64,000 nucleotides of DNA from Epiperipatus broadwayi. Lineage: Eukaryota; Onychophora; Udeonychophora; Euonychophora; Peripatidae. The stretch is taken from assembly GCA_028023455.1 (NCBI GenBank), contig JAQFVV010000152.1, forward strand, positions 1,926,001 to 1,990,000, in the 5' to 3' direction. Numbering within the stretch: the first letter of the stretch is position 1; each line of letters begins with the position of its first letter. Made by a program: the position numbers and the translations under genes. The notes under the pieces were generated by a model. That model made no database searches, was not told where the DNA came from, and saw nothing but the letters and a program-made list of their open reading frames with translations. Shown here piece after piece: positions 57,350 through 64,000 of the stretch.

Positions 57350-60300
57350 CAGTGATGATATCCCAAATTTTCAAGAACTGGTTCTCTAAAAGTAGGTTGT
57401 ATTTAAGAACCTATTCTGTTTATTTATTTATTTTTTTAAGCATGGAAGAAAATCACTTCTTGGTTTCATACCTAAAATTTTTTGGCGACTTCTCAGAAAT
57501 TTTGTATGACCCTTTCCCCCCATTCACAAAAAAGTGCTGCAGTACACATGCACACTATGATGTACTTTGCAATCTCACTTATGGAATTAAAAAAATTATT
57601 AAACCCTTTTTATAATTGAAAAAAAAAAAACCCAAATATTTATTTGGCAAGATATTTCCATATTGACATTCTAATCACATCATATGTCTCTTCAAGTTAA
57701 TGATGCTTTTTGACTATAGCATCATCAGCTGTATTGTGATTTCTTAGCCAAACTTGAACTGAGTCACTGCAATCCCAGTGATCTAATGGAAGACCTATCC
57801 AATTTATTACTAGAAGAATTTGCCACATTTTCCACTTCAAGGTAATTTCTTTTATCTGAATAAATTGTGTTCACCACAGAAAATCTTCATTCAGCCTTGG
57901 TTTTAATTATATTTTTAGCTCTTTGGATAGTTTCATTTACAACATGTTTCTGGTGATTTCTCAAAACATTTTCAACATAATCACGGAAATCATTAACTGA
58001 AATCTCATGGTGAAATGCTTTGTAAAAATCTGATAATTTCTCTTCAAATTCTTTCCAAAGAACTACAGCTTTTTCCAGATTCCAAGCATTTCGGTTCACA
58101 ATTTTAACTAATTGATGGATTTTATGATTTCTATCTTGAATATTATTACTTATGCTATTACTATCCATTGATCTTAATTCCATATTTGTTATCACTACAT
58201 TCAGTAATTTTTGATGGGGAAGACTCACTCATTTGTTGTCTTCAACAAAATTAATATGCAGAAATCCCTTAGAAGAGATAGTTTCATTTATTATTTTTTC
58301 ATAACTACCACTCTTCTCTCTGAGATATTCAAATGTTTTAATTGTTTTCTCAATCAATTGTTCAGCATGCAATATATTTACACTTCTTCCTTGAATAGCA
58401 TCCATCAATAAAGCAATTTCTTCTAGAATATTGATTCTTAAAGCTAGATCTCATAAAATATTTGTTGGCAAGATGTTTAGCCATTCCAGAAAATTTTTTA
58501 TTAGTAGAAAAAAAATCATATAGTACTGGATAGGCTCACCATGTTGCAACTGCTGTTCTATGATAGCATGCTGCCCAACTTGGTCAAAAACTCTACAATT
58601 TTTAGAATTTCCCAATTCCCAAATTGGTTGATATTTTATTCAATGCCATTTGGTTTTTATTAGACTGATGGAAGATTTTAAATATTTCATTAATAAATGC
58701 TGTAAAGTGATTCATTTGCTTTATGTCTTTGATAAAATCCTCCAGCACGAGCTGAAGGTGATGACTCAAACAATGCCAAATAATCTCAGGATAGTGGTTT
58801 TTATTTTAACATTAACTTCTGACCACCTTCCAAGGATCACAATTACTCCATCTGAACAAAATCCAATCAAATTATTCTTCAAATATGGATTATCAAATCC
58901 TACTGATTGCAGACTTTGTAGTAGAGCAGTGTAAACGGTTTCAGCATCTTTGTTTTGTAATTCCACTAAATCTACAAAAATCGTTGGTGAGAAATCTGCA
59001 TCTTTAACTTTAATAAAAATGATAAGGACTGTTTTGCGTGATATTGTTGATGCCTCATTAATTATAAACCTATCTTTAAATTCTGGTCTATTATTTTTCT
59101 AAACACTTTCTTTTTAATGTATTTTTCATTGTGCTCGACAATTTTGACAGCCAGGAATTGAGAATAAAATCCCACTCCCATGTCTAATCTTTCTTTTTTA
59201 TATAATTCTATCAAATGTTCAATATCAGGAAATGGTCCGTTTCGTTTTGCTAAAGTGCAAACCGAACTGAAAATTTTACAGATGGAGCTCATAAACTTTT
59301 CATGAACCTTGTCTATGAATTTGAAAATTGCATTTTTTGCACTTTCAATTCCATGACACATCTGGTGTGCTTTTGATGAAAAGTTTTCCTTTATTTTTTT
59401 TTTTAAAAAGAGGCTTGTTAAACCATTTTATTTGTTCCACTTGGAACAATATTACTTCTCCATTCATTTGACACATGACTTGCCCTCACTTTTATTGATT
59501 TTATTTTGATATAGTTATCACAATCAAGTTTTTTTCCGATAATAAGTAAACCACAATATTTTTCTTTGAATTCATTGGCTTATTTCATATTCCAGCAGCC
59601 AGGAAGGTCACTATCTACATTCATTTTATATGCATCTTTTGTACTTTTGGAACTGGACAGCTTATTTGTGTTGTCAACATTATTTTCTGTTGCATCAGAA
59701 GAAACAGAAAACAAAACTTGATTCAAAACATCCTTTACTATCGTTTTCGATTCTGTATCAGTTTTTGTATCTTTTATGAAGGAATCTGATATTGTTTGCC
59801 ATTTTTGTTTCGTTTTTTGTGAAATATTTTATTTTTATTATATTCTCGTATTACATTCACCTTAGGAAAAAAAAACCATTTAATTAATTGATTTTTAATA
59901 CAAATGAGTTGTAACAAATCATAAAACTGAAAATAAAATATTAAAATTAAAAACAGAAAAAGAAAAAAAATAATTTGAAAACCAGTCATGCCACTTGATG
60001 AGCCAAAGTTATTGTTATGTTTATCATCTTGACAAGTTATTCTAGAAAAAATATGTTGAACTTATATATGTTAAAAAAAAAAAGACGCACTGTTACATCA
60101 GATCTAGCAAATTAAATGAAAATAATGTACTATAAACCTACTACAGCTGATCATCCATTAAGTTTACTAATCAAATAAAAACAAATCTTGCTTGATAAAT
60201 ATGTAAGTGAAGAAATAAAGTATTTAAATAAAAGTTAAATATATATTTTAAACAACGTCGCATAACAAAATCATTTGAACAATGGTTGTATGTTATTGTT

Positions 60301-60952
60301 TGTTTTCGCAATGATAGGTCCTTTTGAAGGAAGTTATTTTATCTTTAAAGTAAAATAACTTCAGCAAGAGTAAATTTCATTAAAAAATTATGGTAATACA
60401 TAAATCCATTTGTGCCGAATTTACTTCTAATTTTTAATTTTAATAACGCCTCTGTTAAATGTAAGTAAACTAATAGTTAATTAATTTCTTTCTTACTTTG
60501 TGTAAAAATTAAATATGGGTTCTTTTATCACTAATAAAATAACACTTTTTATTGGTATATTTTTAAAGAAACTAATTTGAGATGCGTTAAATAATGGATT
60601 TAATTACTTAAACTAAAACTGTTGTGAATTATTTCTTGCAGAATAATTCTTAATAACTCAAATTTCATCGCGCATATCACACGTTCCAAGTGCAATATAG
60701 TACAGACGAATTATTCTGGGGAAAGTATTTTGAACCCAATCTGTTCAAAAAAAATCACTGTTACATTAGATATAGCAAAAAAAAAATACAAATAATGTTC
60801 TAGATTATTGTTGGAAATAACTAAGTAATTTGTTAATTCAACTTTTTTTAGGATAATAATAAAATTTATTTTCGGATAATTTAACTACGGGTTCGCTAAT
60901 TTTTTTTAATTTTAAGAACCGGTTCGCGCGAACCGGTCGGATATCATCACTG
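57350..60952 (-). mobile_element. hAT transposon with exact 8-bp target duplication
   Basis: Ends are CAGTGATGATATCC at 57350 and its complement GGATATCATCACTG at 60952, the CAGNGNTG-type hAT terminus. Both flanks carry the identical 8-mer AATGTAAC (57342-57349 and 60953-60960). It inserted into a copy of hammerhead-repeat family 2, splitting it. Subterminal DNA near the right end has a GGTTCGCGCGAACC palindrome. The transposase inside is broken. Confidence 0.9.
57690..59990 (-). pseudogene. KIAA1586/ZBED-like hAT transposase (broken)
   Basis: Reading leftward: PGCWNMK and KIKSIKVRASHVSNEW near the N terminus (~59600-59480, BED-like region); GIESAKNAIFKFIDKVHEKFM...KRNGPF (59361-59062); ASTISRKTVLIIFIKVKDADFSPT (hAT 'DEST' strand); ELQNKDAETVYTALLQSLQSVGF with NLIGFCSDGVIVILGR (58966-58766, normally CSDGASVMLG); LQLVLEDFIKD; then the C-terminal helix KIHQLVKIVNRNAWNLEKAVVLWKEF (58228-57887); and SVQVWLRNHNTADDAIVKK at ~57750-57705, the usual end. 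Several stops and frameshifts. Lost residues include the DGAS motif (now DGVI). Confidence 0.85.
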
Positions 60953-61299
60953 AATGTAACATTGCTTTTTATAAGCTTGTATTTACAAAAATGTAATAAA
61001 GAGAGCGTTCCATTAGCTCAAATAAAATATTTAAGTTAAATAGCTGGAATAAAAGACATCTTCATGTCTGAAAACTTCAGAGTTTCTACTTAAATATTAC
61101 ATATGAAATAAGTGCTAAATTTTAAGTTGATATTTTGGATCTTGTGTCTGAATATTCTAGCTCCTCACTGAGGTGAGCCATAAGCTCGAAACCAATTGGT
61201 CTGGGGATAAGAGTATTTCGGATAGAGATTTTAAATATTTTCTCTTACTGCACTTATCAATTAAGAGTTTGTTTAACAATTGGTATCTCTGTATTACAT
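60953..61299 (+). repeat. Hammerhead-repeat family 2, copy B (right part, split by hAT)
   Basis: Continues the 30-bp piece at 57320-57349 (TCAACAAAGCAAGTC...) across the hAT insertion. It contains an inner segment bounded by 14-bp inverted ends, ATGTAATA(A)AGAGA at 60991-61004 and TCTCTGTATTACAT at 61286-61299. The inner segment is in the opposite orientation to copy A. The ribozyme lies on the plus strand. No coding capacity. Confidence 0.7.
61151..61217 (+). ncRNA. Hammerhead ribozyme fold, family 2 copy B
   Basis: Stem I 5' AATATTCT (61151-61158), internal loop AGC, TCCTCA (61162-61167); core CTGAGGT (61168-61174); stem II GAGC-CATAA-GCTC (61175-61187), 4 perfect pairs; GAAA (61188-61191); stem III ACC-AATT-GGT; TC (61200-61201) at the cleavage site; stem I 3' TGGGGA (61202-61207), TA, AGAGTATT (61210-61217). 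Stem I has 14 pairs with two wobbles. Only A9 of CUGANGA deviates (now T). Stem I's inner helix and AGC loop are the same as in family 1, implying common origin. Confidence 0.7.
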
Positions 61300-63709
61300 A
61301 TTAATAAATGATATTTTTATTTTATTGTTTAAATAAAAATATAGATTTATTGCTCCTTGTGGATTCAACATACCATTAATATTTGGTAAGCAAAGTGTAT
61401 GAGGAAATTAACTATTGATTAATAGTTAAAATGGCAATATTTACTTTCTTAGTATTATTATTATGTTTAGTTATTAAATATGGTATCTACGTGTATAAAG
61501 ATAAGTAGTGTTCAATGCTCTCCAGTTATTATTAAATGAATTGATTCATGATCTAGATATGTGCTTTAATGAATGCTTATTCTTTAAAATAATTGTTGCC
61601 ATTAATCTATTTGTAAACATAAAATTATAATATATTATGATGTTTGTCATGTCCATACTAATTGTTTTTCCATTATTCTTTTTTTTAAATATGATTATAT
61701 CTTAGATTAATGTTTTATTAAGTCGCAGTGTCCCAATGTTAAGTATACTATGCATATGTTGATGTTATATTATTTTTGTATTAGTACCCTCAATTATTTT
61801 ACATTGCATTAGGTGAATAATAGATGTTTATTTTAGTCTACTGTGCTTGGTTAGTTCTCATGGGACACCAACATTTTGTTTGGTAATTATGTTTAGATTT
61901 TTCTATGGATATTTAAACAGTTTTAATATCCATGAGTGCAGTTAAAAAGATGCCAGGATGTTTTGGGTTATTCCAGTTTATGATATAATTTAGGCCTTGG
62001 TTTATCCACTATGTCACTCTTATTTTGAATCTCATTACTAGCAACACACTATAGACATAGAAATTTTTGGCATGAAATTATATACATTACATGTTCTTAT
62101 TTGTCTGGTTTTGGACTATAGCTTTTTCACCCTAATATATGACTATTATAGATTGATAGAAAGCTGAAGTGATAAGACAAAACAAATAGGTAATTTTGTC
62201 GGTATAATCAAATATTTTTGTTCTGGATATTTTGTAAAATCAAAATAGGTAAATAATGTATTCAATAGGTAAGAATAATTTTTAAAAAAGGAAATATCTT
62301 AAATACAAATGCTGGTGAAATTCATGGGTATAAATGTTTTATACTCCATATAATCAAGAAAGAGAACTAAAGGTTATCTATTTTAATATTCATTAATGTT
62401 AAGGCTATACCACTTCTAGAGGTAAGGAATTCTAAAAAAAGATTTAATGATCTAGAAGTTTATTACGGTGTATCATTAATATAAGATATTTATGATGAGT
62501 TATGGTAATTGTTATAATTAATATTCCAAGATATTATTGAGTAGTTGTGAAAATTTAATTGGACTAACATATTTTGTATGTTTGGAAAAGTTCATGTCTA
62601 ATTAATGTTATTGGTGAACTGACAATATTTTTCACCATATGTAAAAAAAATGGATTGTGTAAATAAGCTACTCCCAATATTTTTGTAATTTTTTAATTAT
62701 TTATTTTTTACTTTTAAATTTTTTAAAAATTTTGTTGCTATTAAATGTCTAAATAGCAAATCATAATGTATAATTTTATAGATTGTTAGAATAAATTGTT
62801 GTTTTTGTGGCTGAAACTTTAGTTGTCATGTCGCATCATTTCTTTTGTCATCAGTCATTTCAATCAAAAATCACATTTATTTGGATTTTACACTAATGAA
62901 TAAATTAACTTTATGGAAGATGAAAACACTGATTAAATGTATTATTATTTTATTATTCAAATGTCATCTTATTTATACAATTTTTTTTATTGTATTTGAA
63001 ATATTTTAGAAAAGTATCATTATCATAATATTGGACAATTTATCTTCGTAAGAACATACTCATTATTACATCACATATGTTAAGAGATAATTAGTATTAT
63101 GGTTGAAGTTTATTATTATTATTTCAAGATCTAGAATAAACTTGTATAACACTACTTACTTATTTTAAGTAATATAAATAGTGCTGAATTTGGTATTTGA
63201 ACCCAGTTGTATTCAGAGATATAAGATTGAGCTTTCCATGAATATTACTACTATTGTCATAGATTCAAATCTTATTAGTATTATCTTATTATATCATCAT
63301 AAGAAATGATTTATTATTAGTATGATTAATATTTTCAAAGTATGAGGTATAATTCTTATCGTTATTAGTTAAAATACAATAAAATAATTATTTCCTGTCA
63401 CCATTATTATTTGCACAGTAAAACAAAGAAAGTTACACAAATTATTATCATTTACAATTTTATAACAATTGTCATTATTATTTACATTAGAACTGTATAA
63501 TATTCATTGTTACATTCATATTATTATTATTTTATTGATTCTGGATGGTTGGATATCAACAAAATCACTTTATCTGGTTCTCAATCATTATTTTTTAACA
63601 GATAATTTTACCCTGAAGAAATTATAATTAGTAATAGTTATTAAAATTTATATCACATTATTGCTATAATATTACTACTTCCAAATTAGAGATTATTTTA
63701 TAACAAATT
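61300..63709. other. AT-rich spacer, nothing recognised
   Basis: No long open frame with protein-like features and no repeat shared within the window. ATT/TTA-rich simple stretches occur near 63,280-63,530. Confidence 0.45.
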
Positions 63710-64000
63710 AATAGATAGGGGGTTTGAACTCAGACTTTCACATGACCCTCAACTATCCATGATATCTCATACTGCCAACACACATGATCATACACATGTT
63801 GAAAAGCTAAATAATCACCAATATATTACATGCTAAACCAGCACATTCATCAGTTGGTCCAGATTATCATCTCCCCACATATATACAATCAATGCTGAGC
63901 TTATATTAAGGTAGCCAATTTTCATACTTTAATGGACAGACTTCAAACCATTCTACCACACAACTCTTCAGCCATCCATTTCATTGAAAATATGATGATG
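63710..64000 (-). repeat. Hammerhead-repeat family 3, copy 2 (runs off window)
   Basis: Collinear with 55440-55800 over ~290 bp with many substitutions. It begins near GGGTTTGAACTCAGACTTTC and continues to the window edge at CTTCAGCCATCCATTTCA...ATGATGATG. Confidence 0.65.
63810..63868 (-). ncRNA. Hammerhead-like fold, family 3 copy 2
   Basis: On the minus strand: GATAATC, TGG bulge, ACCAA (63868-63854); core CTGATGA (63853-63847); stem II TGCT-GGTTT-AGCA with extra ATG before it; GTAA instead of GAAA; TATA; TTGGT and GATTATT (63820-63810). Stem I is conserved base for base with copy 1 although the surrounding DNA has diverged. The GAAA change argues against activity of this copy. Confidence 0.5.

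Noticed and set aside
1-64000. CRISPR array, bacterial operon or symbiont DNA
   Set aside because: Repeats are transposon-derived, genes have no ribosome-binding sites or operon spacing, and all proteins are eukaryotic transposon types.

Overview
The window is nuclear DNA of an animal, most likely an invertebrate with a large, AT-rich (roughly 70-75% by eye), transposon-filled genome. The evidence is the absence of any intact single-copy host gene, several kinds of non-LTR retrotransposon, hAT transposons of the KIAA1586-like, GTF2IRD2-like and ZMYM1-like types found across Metazoa, tRNA-derived SINEs with A tails, and nested insertions. No feature allows a safer placement. LAYOUT: 1-3.96 kb is unique-looking non-coding DNA. 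3.96-8.09 kb holds two decayed LINE fragments set among ~700-bp repeats, one of which carries a hammerhead ribozyme with a consensus core. 8.31-8.47 kb is a near-perfect palindromic MITE flanked by TA. 8.54-18.86 kb is a complete Ty3/gypsy-type element (E1) with unusually long 3.2-3.3 kb LTRs, a primer-binding site, gag and a polypurine tract, but with pol missing except for the last codons of integrase. 18.86-23.74 kb is unique non-coding DNA with possible regulatory blocks. 23.74 kb to the 500-N gap at 34,614-35,113 is a second long-LTR element (E2, minus strand) with an intact gag and the same integrase tail. 35.1-40.1 kb is a nearly full-length but broken LINE (minus strand). 40.9-41.2 kb is a hAT remnant. 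41.7-47.2 kb is an RTE-type LINE split by a 2.7-kb insertion. 47.8-49.5 kb is a GTF2IRD2-like hAT relic. 50.2-51.6 kb has more modules of the ribozyme repeat and a foldback. 53.1-54.6 kb is a 1.4-kb foldback whose two arms each carry an independently inserted SINE. 55.4-64 kb has two further hammerhead-like repeat families, another SINE, and a 3.6-kb hAT transposon with an exact 8-bp target duplication. HOW THE PARTS RELATE: E1 and E2 share a skeleton (TGTGCC LTR start, matching polypurine context, matching leader motif after the primer site, gag, and the same orphan integrase tail) although their LTRs and gags look unrelated. This suggests a lineage of non-autonomous 'gag-only' elements moved by a partner that supplies pol. 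Separately, three short-repeat families carry hammerhead or hammerhead-like folds, pointing to ribozyme-bearing retroelements (retrozyme-, SINE- or Penelope-terminal-repeat-like) as a feature of this genome. All folds and alignments were made by eye.
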